Under the pieces are notes generated by a model, which made no database searches, was not told the DNA's origin, and saw nothing but the letters and a program-made list of their open reading frames with translations. A program made the position numbers and the translations under genes. A stretch of DNA of 39,445 nucleotides from an archaeon UBA168 (GTDB lineage Archaea; Thermoproteota; Thermoprotei_A; Marsarchaeales; UBA168): positions 47,897 to 87,341 of the forward strand of contig DAYW01000010.1 of the NCBI GenBank assembly GCA_002507085.1. The letters are read 5' to 3'. Below, one piece after another: positions 25,517 to 33,566 of this stretch. Numbering within the stretch: position 1 is the first letter of the stretch; each line of letters starts with the position of its first letter.

Positions 25517-25547
25517 TAAGAATATCGCATCATACATATCATGATAT
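25517..25547 (-). promoter_or_regulatory. padR operon promoter with palindromic operator candidate
   Basis: Minus-strand TTCTTAAAAG centred about 28 nt before the padR ATG is the TATA-like box. Ten bases upstream is the perfect palindrome ATATCATGATAT (25536-25547), in the region where BRE and activator or repressor contacts fall. PadR operators are usually AT-rich dyads with ATGT/ACAT halves, so this is a reasonable autoregulatory site. Inference from position only. Confidence 0.45.
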
Positions 25548-25550
25548 ATC

Positions 25551-26987
25551 TTACGCGCTAGCTTCCAATTGGCGCCCGTGAGGCGTAAGCGCTGAGAAGA
25601 CCATGGCAAGAAGGGCCACGCCCATGGAGAATAGAAAAGCCAGGCTCAATCCGTACTCAAATCCTGCCATGTTAAATCCCTGGCCAACTCCGCCTCCGTA
25701 TATCATTATATCCATAAGCTGGTTAAGTGGTGTACGGCTAAGTAGGAACGGGAACGTGGCCGCAAGGCTTAGCATGCTTCCGGTATTCCTGAGCATAGTT
25801 CTTATCCCTGAAGCCATTCCTCTCCTGTTGACCGGAACCGAGCTCATTATGGCGTTTGTGTTCGGAGAGCTGAAGAGGCCGCTTCCAGCGCCCATTATCG
25901 CCATGTAAATGGCCAGCTCCCAGTACGGCACTTTATACGTGATCGTTGAAAGGAGGAACAGGCCGATCGCGCTTATCAACATGCCCACGGTGCTTAGTAT
26001 CCTTGCGCCGTACTTGTCAGAAAGACGGCCGCTGATCGGCCCAAGCGCCAGAAAGCCCAACCCATAAGGTATCATCATGACCCCGGCTGAAAATGGAGAT
26101 TGCCCATAAGGACCTTGCAAGAAGAAGATGAGCAAGAACGTCACGGCACCAGTCGACAGCCCCATGAGCAGGTTTGCGCCGTTGGCCAAGGAAAACACCC
26201 TGTGCTTGAAAAGGGAGAGCTCCATTATGGGATACTGAACCCTCCTTTCGACCATGAAGAAGCCGATAAACATCAAAGCGGAGGCACCGATCATGCCGAT
26301 AACCATGAGAAACGGAAGGCCTGGAAGGGCCACAAAGGTCAGCCCAAGCAGGAGGGCGGTAAGCGCCCCTGCCAAAAGAGCGTTGCCAGCGTAATCGAAG
26401 CCCTGTTCCCTTGTGGGCTCAACGACGTCCCTCAGCCTGAAGTAGGCCCATGGGACCGCAAAGGCCGCAATGGGTATGTTGAAGAAGAATATCCAGCGCC
26501 AGGAAATGGAGGTGAGTATGCCACCTACAACGGGACCTACGGTGAACCCAGTTATGAACGCTATTTGGTTTATGCCCAGTCCAAGGCCAACTTCCCCCTT
26601 CTTAAACGCGTCAGTAACTATGGCGGTGCTGTTAACCATGAGGAAGGCCCCGCCAAGTGCCTGAATTGACCTGAACGCTATGAGCTCGTTGCCCGCCAAA
26701 GATCCCTTTCCAGTCACAAGGCCGCTGAGAAGGGATCCAACGCCGAAAATAGCGAATCCCACGTTGTACATTTTCTTCCTGCCCATTACGTCAGCAAGCT
26801 TGCCCAGCGTAGGGACAAGGCTCACAGTAAGAAGCATGTAGATGAGTATTATCCAGAGGGCGTAGAAAAAGTTAAGGTCAAGCTCCCTCATCATGCTTGG
26901 AAGCGCTATGAGAAGGGCCGAGCTCTGAATGCTGCTAAGAAGAGCTCCAACCGTGGTTACAGATAACGCTGTCCACTTGTACTCCAA
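25551..26987 (-). CDS. MFS drug exporter, EmrB/QacA (DHA2, 14-TM) family
   Basis: A 478-residue polytopic transporter with about 14 hydrophobic segments. Motif A is LGKLADVMGRKKMY (about 62-75), motif B lies around AFRSIQALGGAFL, and motif C is GFTVGPVVGGIL in TM5. PTLGKLADVMGRK and ISGRLSDKYGAR mark the two halves. Members export hydrophobic or cationic compounds by proton antiport. It starts at a TTG (MEYKWTAL) with a TATA-like box about 31 nt upstream. A 16-bp inverted repeat sits exactly between box and start. It lies immediately upstream of padR on the same strand. Confidence 0.94.
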   Translation of the reverse strand: MEYKWTALSVTTVGALLSSIQSSALLIALPSMMRELDLNFFYALWIILIYMLLTVSLVPTLGKLADVMGRKKMYNVGFAIFGVGSLLSGLVTGKGSLAGNELIAFRSIQALGGAFLMVNSTAIVTDAFKKGEVGLGLGINQIAFITGFTVGPVVGGILTSISWRWIFFFNIPIAAFAVPWAYFRLRDVVEPTREQGFDYAGNALLAGALTALLLGLTFVALPGLPFLMVIGMIGASALMFIGFFMVERRVQYPIMELSLFKHRVFSLANGANLLMGLSTGAVTFLLIFFLQGPYGQSPFSAGVMMIPYGLGFLALGPISGRLSDKYGARILSTVGMLISAIGLFLLSTITYKVPYWELAIYMAIMGAGSGLFSSPNTNAIMSSVPVNRRGMASGIRTMLRNTGSMLSLAATFPFLLSRTPLNQLMDIMIYGGGVGQGFNMAGFEYGLSLAFLFSMGVALLAMVFSALTPHGRQLEASA

Positions 26988-26988
26988 G

Positions 26989-27004
26989 CAGGATCAAGAT
27001 CCTG
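26989..27004. promoter_or_regulatory. Inverted-repeat operator candidate at the MFS exporter start
   Basis: CAGGATC-AA-GATCCTG is a perfect 7-bp inverted repeat with a 2-nt centre. It begins 1 nt upstream of the TTG start of the exporter and ends about 8 nt short of a TCTTTTAACT box (27011-27020). The expected transcription start is inside it, which is where an archaeal repressor would block RNA polymerase. The binding protein is unknown; PadR and MarR here are candidates. Confidence 0.5.
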
Positions 27005-27104
27005 AAAATCTCTTCTTTTAACTTTATCGGCGATTGGAGCAAGAAAACCGTTTCACTGAGGAAAAAAGCGCGGAAGTCCTCTCTGTATTGTTTTTAGGGG
27101 ATAA

Positions 27105-27118
27105 ACTGACAGGTCAGT
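27105..27118. repeat. Inverted repeat in the exporter upstream region
   Basis: ACTGAC-AG-GTCAGT, a perfect 6-bp dyad with a 2-nt centre, lies in the 257-nt gap between the radical SAM gene and the MFS gene, about 118 nt upstream of the exporter start. It has the same architecture (arms around a 2-nt centre) as the operator candidate at 26989 but a different sequence. It may be a regulator site or chance. I see no gene in the rest of this gap. Confidence 0.3.
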
Positions 27119-27244
27119 GCGGCCGAACTCCTGTTGAGATCGCGCCTCCACAGCGTTGATCGGACGGCAACTGGGGATGAGCCTCAGCTGCGCCACGAGA
27201 GCCCGAGCGCAATCGCTGGAGAGAGGCTGAAAATGCGAAGCAAC

Positions 27245-28822
27245 TCATGCTTTGCCGATCGGGACGCGCGCCGTGGGAAGGGGTGGACGCAGTTGGAAGA
27301 CGGGCTCAAGTCCCGCCCGCATTACGCTCGATATTTCATCCTGCCCTAGCAGCTTTGGCCTCGCAAGCGTTCTAGCCACTTGCAGCACGTCATATGGGAT
27401 CTTTAGCACGTAGAACATCTGAAGTGGTAACCTCCCCATAACGTACTTGCCCATGGTAGCCGCATAGCGGTTTTCCGGCCCCTTGATCACCAGCCCTGAC
27501 TTGGAGAAGAGGTATCTTTCGATGTAGAAGGCGTAATTGGCCACCCTAGAAGCCAGGTACGCCCACACGGGATTCACAGATCCCCTCAGAAGCGGGTGCA
27601 GGCAGTCATAAAGATGCCAATCAAAGCTGATTATCTTGTTGTCCTTCAAAAGCTTGTAGAAGCTCGTGGAACCCGGAAGCGGCGTGTAGAGGGTGAACTG
27701 AATCGCGTCAAGCCCCCTTTTAGCGAGCTCTATGGAGAACTTCACGCTCCTCTTAAGGGAGTCCCACGTCTCGTAGGGCGCGCCAAGTATCATACCACCG
27801 AAAACGGTGACGCCCAGCTTATGGAGCACTTCAACCGCCCTAGCGGACATATTGGTCGTTATCCCTTTCTTCATCTCCCTCAAGGTCTTGTCGTCCCCGG
27901 ATTCGATCCCTATGAAGGCAAGGATCATTCCCGCCTTGGCAGCGGCCTCCATCACGTCCGGCCTTCTCACCACGAGGTCGGCCCTTATCTGCGCGAACCA
28001 CCTTACATCAGGAGCCTGTTGCGATATGGAGCTAAAGAGCCTCTTCCTGGACTCCTCGCTTCCGGGTATAACAAGATCGTCATCCACGAAGAACATGTAC
28101 TTGTATCCCATGTCCCTAAGCGCGTTTATCTCCTTCATTATCCTGCCTTCGCTCTTCATCCTCCAGGAATGCCCCCACATCGCCGTAACTGAGCAAAACT
28201 CGCAGTTGTAAGGACAACCCCTGGCCGTCTCTATCGTTGCGAACTTCGCCCCCCTCTCTATGACGTCGGCCCTGTAGCTGTCTTGCTCTATGAGATCCCA
28301 CGCAGGCATGGGCGATTCATCAAGGTTTGCCAGAGGGGGCCTTGGAGGGGTGAGCTTTACCTCACCGTGATCGGTGTAGGCTATGCCCTGAACTGATGAC
28401 GGCGATCTGCCATTGGCTATCGAATTCATAAGATCAACGGTGGTGACCTCTCCCTCTCCCCTAACCACGTAATCAAAGCCGTCCCTCAGCACAACAGGAT
28501 ACATAAACGTTGCGTGATGCCCGCCTGCAAAGGTGACCAAATCCTTGTCTTCTTTCTTTATGGCCTTCGCAACGTCGGCTGCGTCAGGATAGTATGACGT
28601 AGCTATGGTGGTAAACCCCACAGCATCATAGTTAAGCACCTTTCTGGCAAACTCCTCCGGCGCGCTCTTGTGTATCATGCGATCGTATATGCTTACCTCA
28701 TGCCCGGCATCGCGCAGACCTCCGGCCAGCTCCGCCAATCCCAGGGGAGGCATCCTTATCCCAAAGGAGTTGTAGTAGCCTTCGCCATAGGGGTCATAGG
28801 GCTTCACCAGCAGTATCTTCAT
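27245..28822 (-). CDS. B12-binding-domain radical SAM protein (Grs/HpnP-like class)
   Basis: A 525-residue protein. Residues 1-150 form a Rossmann-like B12-binding domain (ILLVKPYDPYGEGYYN, FAGGHHATF, VVRGEGEV) without a clear DxHxxG ligand motif. The radical SAM barrel has the cluster GCPYNCEFC (Cys203, 207, 210), FVDDDLVIPG and GIESGDDKTL. A C-terminal region of about 150 residues (DCLHPLLRGSVNPVWAYLASRV, then ENRYAATMGKYVMG) has no obvious domain. This is COG1032, which includes the hopanoid methylase HpnP and the crenarchaeal GDGT ring synthases GrsA/GrsB. A membrane-lipid role fits a thermoacidophile but is inference. The ATG has an AAAATATAAG box about 31 nt upstream, so it is its own unit. 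Confidence 0.85.
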   Translation of the reverse strand: MKILLVKPYDPYGEGYYNSFGIRMPPLGLAELAGGLRDAGHEVSIYDRMIHKSAPEEFARKVLNYDAVGFTTIATSYYPDAADVAKAIKKEDKDLVTFAGGHHATFMYPVVLRDGFDYVVRGEGEVTTVDLMNSIANGRSPSSVQGIAYTDHGEVKLTPPRPPLANLDESPMPAWDLIEQDSYRADVIERGAKFATIETARGCPYNCEFCSVTAMWGHSWRMKSEGRIMKEINALRDMGYKYMFFVDDDLVIPGSEESRKRLFSSISQQAPDVRWFAQIRADLVVRRPDVMEAAAKAGMILAFIGIESGDDKTLREMKKGITTNMSARAVEVLHKLGVTVFGGMILGAPYETWDSLKRSVKFSIELAKRGLDAIQFTLYTPLPGSTSFYKLLKDNKIISFDWHLYDCLHPLLRGSVNPVWAYLASRVANYAFYIERYLFSKSGLVIKGPENRYAATMGKYVMGRLPLQMFYVLKIPYDVLQVARTLARPKLLGQDEISSVMRAGLEPVFQLRPPLPTARVPIGKA

Positions 28823-28847
28823 GGCCTTTCACATGCATAAAGGGCTT

Positions 28848-28857
28848 ATATTTTTAC
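28848..28857 (-). promoter_or_regulatory. TATA-like box of the radical SAM gene
   Basis: Minus-strand AAAAATATAA centred about 30 nt before the ATG at 28822. Confidence 0.45.
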
Positions 28858-28872
28858 GTCTTACCTTTTTGA

Positions 28873-28880
28873 GAAAAAGT
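28873..28880 (-). terminator. T-run after the MTA phosphorylase stop
   Basis: Minus-strand ACTTTTTC lies directly after the TGA at 28881-28883 and separates it from the radical SAM promoter. Weak, sequence-only call. Confidence 0.3.
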
Positions 28881-29597
28881 TCATGCTGAAGTCAAGGCCT
28901 CAAGAGCCACCTTAGTTGCCCTCTGCGCGTACGCCTTCATCTGCGAGGCGTCAAGCATCGTGGTGCGTTCAATCATGTTGTCGCTTATCATAAGCAGGGC
29001 GGCCGACCTGTATCCCCTTATCTGCCCGAGCGCGAAGAGCGTGGCGCACTCCATTTCGACTGCCGCAAATCCAAGCGACGAAAGCCTCTGCGCGAAACCG
29101 GGATCCTCGGCATAGAACGCGTCACTCGAGAAAACGGGTCCGATCTTGTACTGCAGGCCCTCCTCGCTGGCCGCTTTCACGAGCGCGCTTACCAACTCGT
29201 GATCTGGCGCTGGGGCAAGGCATATGTCCTTAACGTACTGTCCAATGGTACCCCCAGGGTTGCTGGCTGCAGAGCTAGGTATGACCAAGTCGCCGTACTT
29301 CTGCCCGGGCGCAAGCCCTCCAGCCGTTCCAAGCCTTATCATGACCTTTGCCCCGTACTGGTAAAGCTCTTCAAAAACTATGGCGGCGGAAGGACCGCCC
29401 ACTCCATGGCAAGCCACGCTCACGGGTTTATCGTTATAAAAGCCCGTGTAGACGTAAAAGCCCCTGTTGCTGTTCACAAGCCTAGCATCCTTCAACACCT
29501 CGGACACGAGCTTTACCCTTTCTGGATCTCCTGCCACAAGAACTCTTTCAGCCAAGTCACTTTTTTTCAACTTTATGTGAAGAGGTTCTATTGCCAT
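28881..29597 (-). CDS. 5'-methylthioadenosine/purine nucleoside phosphorylase
   Basis: A 238-residue NP-I family phosphorylase that splits a purine nucleoside (probably methylthioadenosine, also inosine or adenosine) with phosphate. The motifs match the hexameric Sulfolobus MTA phosphorylase closely: VAGDPERVKLVSEVL, NRGFYVYTG, CHGVGGPSAAIVFEEL, RLGTAGGL, FSSDAFYAEDP, VEMECATLFAL and ISDN. It recycles the methylthioadenosine made from S-adenosylmethionine. The open frame allows a TTG at 29606. I prefer ATG 29597, since TTAAATATAA is centred about 30 nt upstream of it and only about 21 nt from the TTG. Confidence 0.93.
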   Translation of the reverse strand: MAIEPLHIKLKKSDLAERVLVAGDPERVKLVSEVLKDARLVNSNRGFYVYTGFYNDKPVSVACHGVGGPSAAIVFEELYQYGAKVMIRLGTAGGLAPGQKYGDLVIPSSAASNPGGTIGQYVKDICLAPAPDHELVSALVKAASEEGLQYKIGPVFSSDAFYAEDPGFAQRLSSLGFAAVEMECATLFALGQIRGYRSAALLMISDNMIERTTMLDASQMKAYAQRATKVALEALTSA

Positions 29598-29620
29598 TTT
29601 CGTCAATATGCGACTAGCGA

Positions 29621-29632
29621 TTAAATATAAAC
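29621..29632 (-). promoter_or_regulatory. TATA box of the MTA phosphorylase gene
   Basis: Minus-strand GTTTATATTTAA, a strong TATA-like box about 30 nt before ATG 29597. It lies in the short gap after the methylthiotransferase stop, so the phosphorylase can be transcribed separately. Confidence 0.6.
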
Positions 29633-29643
29633 CTTAGGCGCGA

Positions 29644-30900
29644 TCAAAAGCTCCTCAGATCGATAGGGGTTGCTTCCATGACCTTGACCTTTAACCTTTC
29701 CCCTGGAGACGCCGGTCTCCTCAGAACTACCTGCTTGTAATTCTCGGTCCTTGCCGTTGGACAGCTACCACCCTGCACGACCAGCGCATCTACTTCCTTT
29801 CCCACGTATTCCCGGTTTATCTCGAGAGCCCTCTGCTTCCAAAGCGCGGATAGGAGGTCGCTCCTGGCCTTTTTGATTGGGTCGGGTACCTGTTCCCACG
29901 CGGCGGCATCCGTCAACGGGCGGGGCGAATACCTAGCGACGTTCACCTTGTCGAACTTAACCCTCTTCATTGCGTCAACAGTTAAGGAGAAGTCCTCGTC
30001 CGTTTCTCCTGGAAAGCCAACTATGATATCGGTGTGCACTGATGCATCTGGAAAAGCGCTCCTGACCTTTCTGAGTATCTCAAAGGCCTCATCTGAAGTG
30101 TAACCGCGCCTCATGTCCTTGAGAACTTTATCGCTGAAGCTCTGAACTGGCACATGAAAGAACTTGAAGACCTTTCTTGAGCGATAAGCCTCCAAAAGGT
30201 CGTCTATCCAATCCAGAAGCCCGCGTGGGTTTATCATTCCAACCCTCACGCGAAAGTCACCAGGAAGATCGGCCATCATGCCTAGCAGCTCTGGAAAGCT
30301 CATGCCGAGGTCCTTTCCCCACGAGTTTATCTCCACGGCCGTGACGTCGACCTCAACCGCGCCCTTTTCCACGGCCTCTTTTACAAGCCTCAATAGGGTT
30401 CCTGGCGGATAGCTGGCTATGACCCCCCTGGCGAGCTTTGTGGCGCAAAAGGAGCAGTTCCCCCCACAACCGGTCCCGATTGGGATCGTGTAAATGGGGC
30501 CTTTGGGAGGGGGAGGGAGAAGATCGCCCAGTTCACCGCTTAGATCACATCCAAGCGACTCCAGAAACCGGCGCCTGTCCCTCAGCGGAATAACGCTGGC
30601 CCCCGCCGACAGCCCCACCGAGGGATAAGCCTCGGCCGAGCAGCCGGTCACTATGACTTCCTTTCCCGCATCCCTAAACCTCCTTATTGATGATGATAGC
30701 TTCCTGTCCGATGCCTCCCTAACCGCGCATCCGTTTATTATGATCACGTCAGCGTCTTCGCTATCTTCAACTATGACCATGCCGGCGTCCCGCAGCGACT
30801 TGGCGAGGCCCTTGGCATCCGCCTGGCTCAGCGCGCATCCCATGCCCTCAACAAAGGCCCTCTTTCCCTTAATTGCTGTAAAGTCCAAGCCTTTGGCCAA
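29644..30900 (-). CDS. tRNA (N6-threonylcarbamoyladenosine-37) methylthiotransferase, CDKAL1/e-MtaB type
   Basis: A 418-residue radical SAM enzyme that adds a methylthio group to t6A37 in ANN-decoding tRNAs. The N-terminal UPF0004 domain supplies three cluster cysteines (MGC near 22, NGC near 58, TGC near 87). The radical SAM cluster is GCGGNCSFC (145, 149, 152). Also visible are DVTAVEINSWGKD, GMINPRG, FFHVPVQSFSDKVLKDMRRGY, HTDIIVGFPGETDEDF and a TRAM domain at the C-terminus (about 355-418). The archaeal/eukaryotic form is indicated by VPVQSGSD-like VPVQSFSD and length. It starts at a TTG with GGAGGGTG upstream and overlaps the PHP gene by 32 nt. Confidence 0.93.
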   Translation of the reverse strand: MAKGLDFTAIKGKRAFVEGMGCALSQADAKGLAKSLRDAGMVIVEDSEDADVIIINGCAVREASDRKLSSSIRRFRDAGKEVIVTGCSAEAYPSVGLSAGASVIPLRDRRRFLESLGCDLSGELGDLLPPPPKGPIYTIPIGTGCGGNCSFCATKLARGVIASYPPGTLLRLVKEAVEKGAVEVDVTAVEINSWGKDLGMSFPELLGMMADLPGDFRVRVGMINPRGLLDWIDDLLEAYRSRKVFKFFHVPVQSFSDKVLKDMRRGYTSDEAFEILRKVRSAFPDASVHTDIIVGFPGETDEDFSLTVDAMKRVKFDKVNVARYSPRPLTDAAAWEQVPDPIKKARSDLLSALWKQRALEINREYVGKEVDALVVQGGSCPTARTENYKQVVLRRPASPGERLKVKVMEATPIDLRSF

Positions 30901-31507
30901 CCCTTCCGATCACCCTCCTTGAAAGCGGTGAAAGCCTTCCACCGCCGTTTGTCTCGCCTTTTCTGACAGCCTTCAGCACGTCTTCCCAGTTATCCGCGCT
31001 CTCGAGGCCTCCTCCATAAGTATAGCCGTTGCCGACCTCCCAGGGAAAGTGAGCGTCGCTGCCGCCAGTTCTCGCGAAGCCCGTCATGGAGGCCGCCCTA
31101 CGGTTGGACCCAAACCAGTTAGACGCGTTGAAGACCTCGACCCCATCCACTCTGGCGCCGCGTTCCAAGGCCTTTCCCATGCCCATCTTAAACCCAGAAA
31201 AAGGATGTGCGGCCACCGCTAGGCCTCCCCTTTGATGTATAAACTCAACTGCCTCTTCAAGGCTCACGCCCTTAGCTGGGCACTCGTAAATGCCAAGGCC
31301 CAGAAGGTGACCCACGGCCGTGCTGATCTCTACGCCTGGGACCACTATTAGCTCCTTCTCGCCCTTGAAGGAAGCGATTCCGTCCGTGGTGTTGTGGTCT
31401 GTGACCGCGAAACCTGACAGCCCTTTGCGCTTTGCAAAAGCTATGATGTCCTTTGGCTTGTTCACCGAGTCCTTGGAAAAAACCGTATGAACGTGAAGGT
31501 CGAACAT
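30869..31507 (-). CDS. PHP-domain phosphoesterase
   Basis: A 212-residue PHP (polymerase and histidinol phosphatase) metal-dependent phosphoesterase. The motifs are DLHVHTVFSKDS (residues 3-14), VTDHNTTDG, VPGVEIST, VAAHPFSG and TGGSDAHFPWEVG. All usual histidine and aspartate ligands are present. Substrates in this family include 3',5'-bisnucleotides and other phosphates; none can be chosen here. The longest open frame begins 26 codons upstream inside metG, but ATG 31507 (MFDLHVHT) starts right at the motif and lies 16 nt after the metG stop. The order metG, PHP, MtaB on one strand with small gaps or overlaps suggests an operon. Confidence 0.9.
   Translation of the reverse strand: MFDLHVHTVFSKDSVNKPKDIIAFAKRKGLSGFAVTDHNTTDGIASFKGEKELIVVPGVEISTAVGHLLGLGIYECPAKGVSLEEAVEFIHQRGGLAVAAHPFSGFKMGMGKALERGARVDGVEVFNASNWFGSNRRAASMTGFARTGGSDAHFPWEVGNGYTYGGGLESADNWEDVLKAVRKGETNGGGRLSPLSRRVIGRVGQRLGLYSN
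30911..30918 (-). promoter_or_regulatory. Strong ribosome binding site of the methylthiotransferase gene
   Basis: Minus-strand GGAGGGTG lies 10 nt before the TTG at 30900, inside the end of the PHP gene. It supports translation from that TTG within an operon. Confidence 0.6.
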
Positions 31508-31523
31508 CCTCAAAAAATTCGCC

Positions 31524-33488
31524 TCAGTGTATCCTCGAGCCCTCGGGGACATCGCGCATCGGAACCAGTATGCCAAGCGAGCCATCGCTTCCCTCGGCCG
31601 CCAGCACCATGCACTCGGACTTTTCGCCCATCATTTCCCTGCCCTTTATGTTGACAAGAACGGCGATCTTTTTTCCTATGAGATCCTCTGGCTCGTACTT
31701 TAGCCCCAGCCCGCCCAAGGTGGTCTTCGTGAAGCCCCCAAAGTCAAACTTTATGCGCAGGAGCTTCTTCGATCCCTGCACCCTTTCGGCGCTTATCACC
31801 CTTCCTATCCTTATGTCGATCTTCTGGAAGTCTTCTATGCCTATCTCGGGAAGCAACGGCTCGATCGGCTTCTTGGGCGAGACCTTGGAGAAGACCGTGT
31901 GCGGTTTGGAGACCCTGCTGCCCGGGGCTAACTCACGCCCCACGCTCTCCCAGCCTGGATTAAGCCCAAGGAAGGACAGCATAGTCGAAGCCGATGCTGG
32001 GGCTATGGGATAAAGCATCAGCGCTATGTCCTTTGCCACGTTGCTGGCCACGTAAATCGTGTCCTTGCCCTTTCCCTCCTTGACCTGCTTCCAAGGCTCC
32101 CTTTCGTTCACGTATCTGTTTCCTGCCCTCGCGAGCGCGAGCATCTCTTCCACCGCGGATGACAGAGATGTCCTATCCATGGCCTCCGCGTAGGCCCTTG
32201 CCTTTTCGCTGGCATAGCTCATGAGCTCCTTGCTTTCGGCGTCAAGCTCTCCCGGATCGGGTATTTGGCCACCAAAGAACTGATCCACAAAGGTGAGCGT
32301 CCTGTGGACGTAGTTTCCGAGCGTGTCGTTGAGGTCAGAGTTGACCCTTCCCATGGATGACTCGATAGTTATGGAGGTGTCCTTGCTTTCGGGTCTCACC
32401 TGCATAAGCACAAACCTCCAGTACTCAGCGGGCATGACCGAAAGGGCCTCATCGCTCCATATTCCTTTCTTCTTGCTCTTAGACGCTTTTTCTCCACCGA
32501 AAAGTATGAACTCCGTTGAGCTCACAGTCCAAGGAAGGACGTAGTCCTCGCCGGAAGCCATCAGGAGGGCGGGCAAAATTATGGTATGGAACGGGATGTT
32601 GTCCTTTCCCACGAAGCACACAAACCTCGTTTGCTTATCGAACCAGTAATCCTTCCACCTGTCGGGCTCCCCCCTCAGCTCGAAGTACTCCTTCGTGGCG
32701 GAGACGTAACCAAGAACGGCTTCCATCCAGACGTAAATGGTCTTTCCCTCGGCCCCAGGAAAGGGCGCCGGTATGCCCCACCGGTTGTCGCGCGTTACGG
32801 AGCGGGGCTTGAGCCCGTCCCTTATCATTGCAAGACTCGTGCTTTTCGCGTTGTCCGGCAGGGCGCTGTTGGACTTTATGTAGGCCTCAAGCCTATCTGA
32901 AAAAGCGGGAAGGTCAAAGTCCCACTCATAAGTGGTCTTCCAAGTTATGGGCTCATCGCAGAAAACTCCTCTTGGATTTATCAGGAGCTTTGGCTCAAGC
33001 AGCCTTCCGCAGTTATCGCACTGGTCTCCATGCGCCTCGGGATAGCCGCAGTATGGGCAAGTGCCAACCACGAACCTATCAGGCAAAAACATCTTCTTCT
33101 CCTCGCAGTAAGGCATCTCGATCTCGCGCTTCGTTATGTAACCGTTCTTGTAGATCTTTTCGTAGAAATCCCTCACAAATGACTTATGCACTTCGCTCTC
33201 AGTGCGCGTGTAGTTGTCGAAGTTTATCTCCCAAGCCTTGAGTATTTCAAGTATCTTCTTGTGGTTTTCGTCGGTTATCTGCTTGGGATCAACTCCTCTT
33301 CTCACAGCCTCTACTTCGATCGGTGTTCCATGCTCGTCCGAGCCGCTGACCATAACCACGTTGTCGCCTTGCATCCTCAGATAGCGCGTGAAAACGTCTG
33401 CCGAAAGCAGATGTATAAGGGTGCCCAGGTGGGGCTCGTAGTTAACGTACGGCCAAGCCGAGGTCACTACCCACTTTCTACCAGACAT
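31524..33488 (-). CDS. metG: Methionyl-tRNA synthetase with fused C-terminal tRNA-binding domain
   Basis: A 654-residue class Ia synthetase. HIGH is HLGT (20-23, in VNYEPHLGT) and KMSKS reads KASKS (about 333-337, in GGEKASKSKKKG), a Met-to-Ala change. The zinc knuckle has CPYCG...CDNCG. The anticodon-binding helices carry NRYVNEREPWK. The last about 110 residues are a fused EMAP/Trbp-type OB fold (IGIEDFQKIDIRIGRVISAERV, then GSRIH), which many archaea encode as a separate protein. It is complete at both ends. The ATG has TATAAAAG about 24-25 nt upstream. It is the first gene of a unit with PHP and MtaB. Confidence 0.96.
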   Translation of the reverse strand: MSGRKWVVTSAWPYVNYEPHLGTLIHLLSADVFTRYLRMQGDNVVMVSGSDEHGTPIEVEAVRRGVDPKQITDENHKKILEILKAWEINFDNYTRTESEVHKSFVRDFYEKIYKNGYITKREIEMPYCEEKKMFLPDRFVVGTCPYCGYPEAHGDQCDNCGRLLEPKLLINPRGVFCDEPITWKTTYEWDFDLPAFSDRLEAYIKSNSALPDNAKSTSLAMIRDGLKPRSVTRDNRWGIPAPFPGAEGKTIYVWMEAVLGYVSATKEYFELRGEPDRWKDYWFDKQTRFVCFVGKDNIPFHTIILPALLMASGEDYVLPWTVSSTEFILFGGEKASKSKKKGIWSDEALSVMPAEYWRFVLMQVRPESKDTSITIESSMGRVNSDLNDTLGNYVHRTLTFVDQFFGGQIPDPGELDAESKELMSYASEKARAYAEAMDRTSLSSAVEEMLALARAGNRYVNEREPWKQVKEGKGKDTIYVASNVAKDIALMLYPIAPASASTMLSFLGLNPGWESVGRELAPGSRVSKPHTVFSKVSPKKPIEPLLPEIGIEDFQKIDIRIGRVISAERVQGSKKLLRIKFDFGGFTKTTLGGLGLKYEPEDLIGKKIAVLVNIKGREMMGEKSECMVLAAEGSDGSLGILVPMRDVPEGSRIH

Positions 33489-33507
33489 AATTCATACAGC
33501 CATCAGG

Positions 33508-33516
33508 GTATAAAAG
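33508..33516 (-). promoter_or_regulatory. TATA box of metG
   Basis: Minus-strand CTTTTATAC about 24-25 nt before the metG ATG, predicting a leaderless mRNA. Confidence 0.6.
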
Positions 33517-33566
33517 CTGAGGGGTCGGCTACAGGTCAATTGCCCTGTTTTTTGCCCTCGCGTCGG

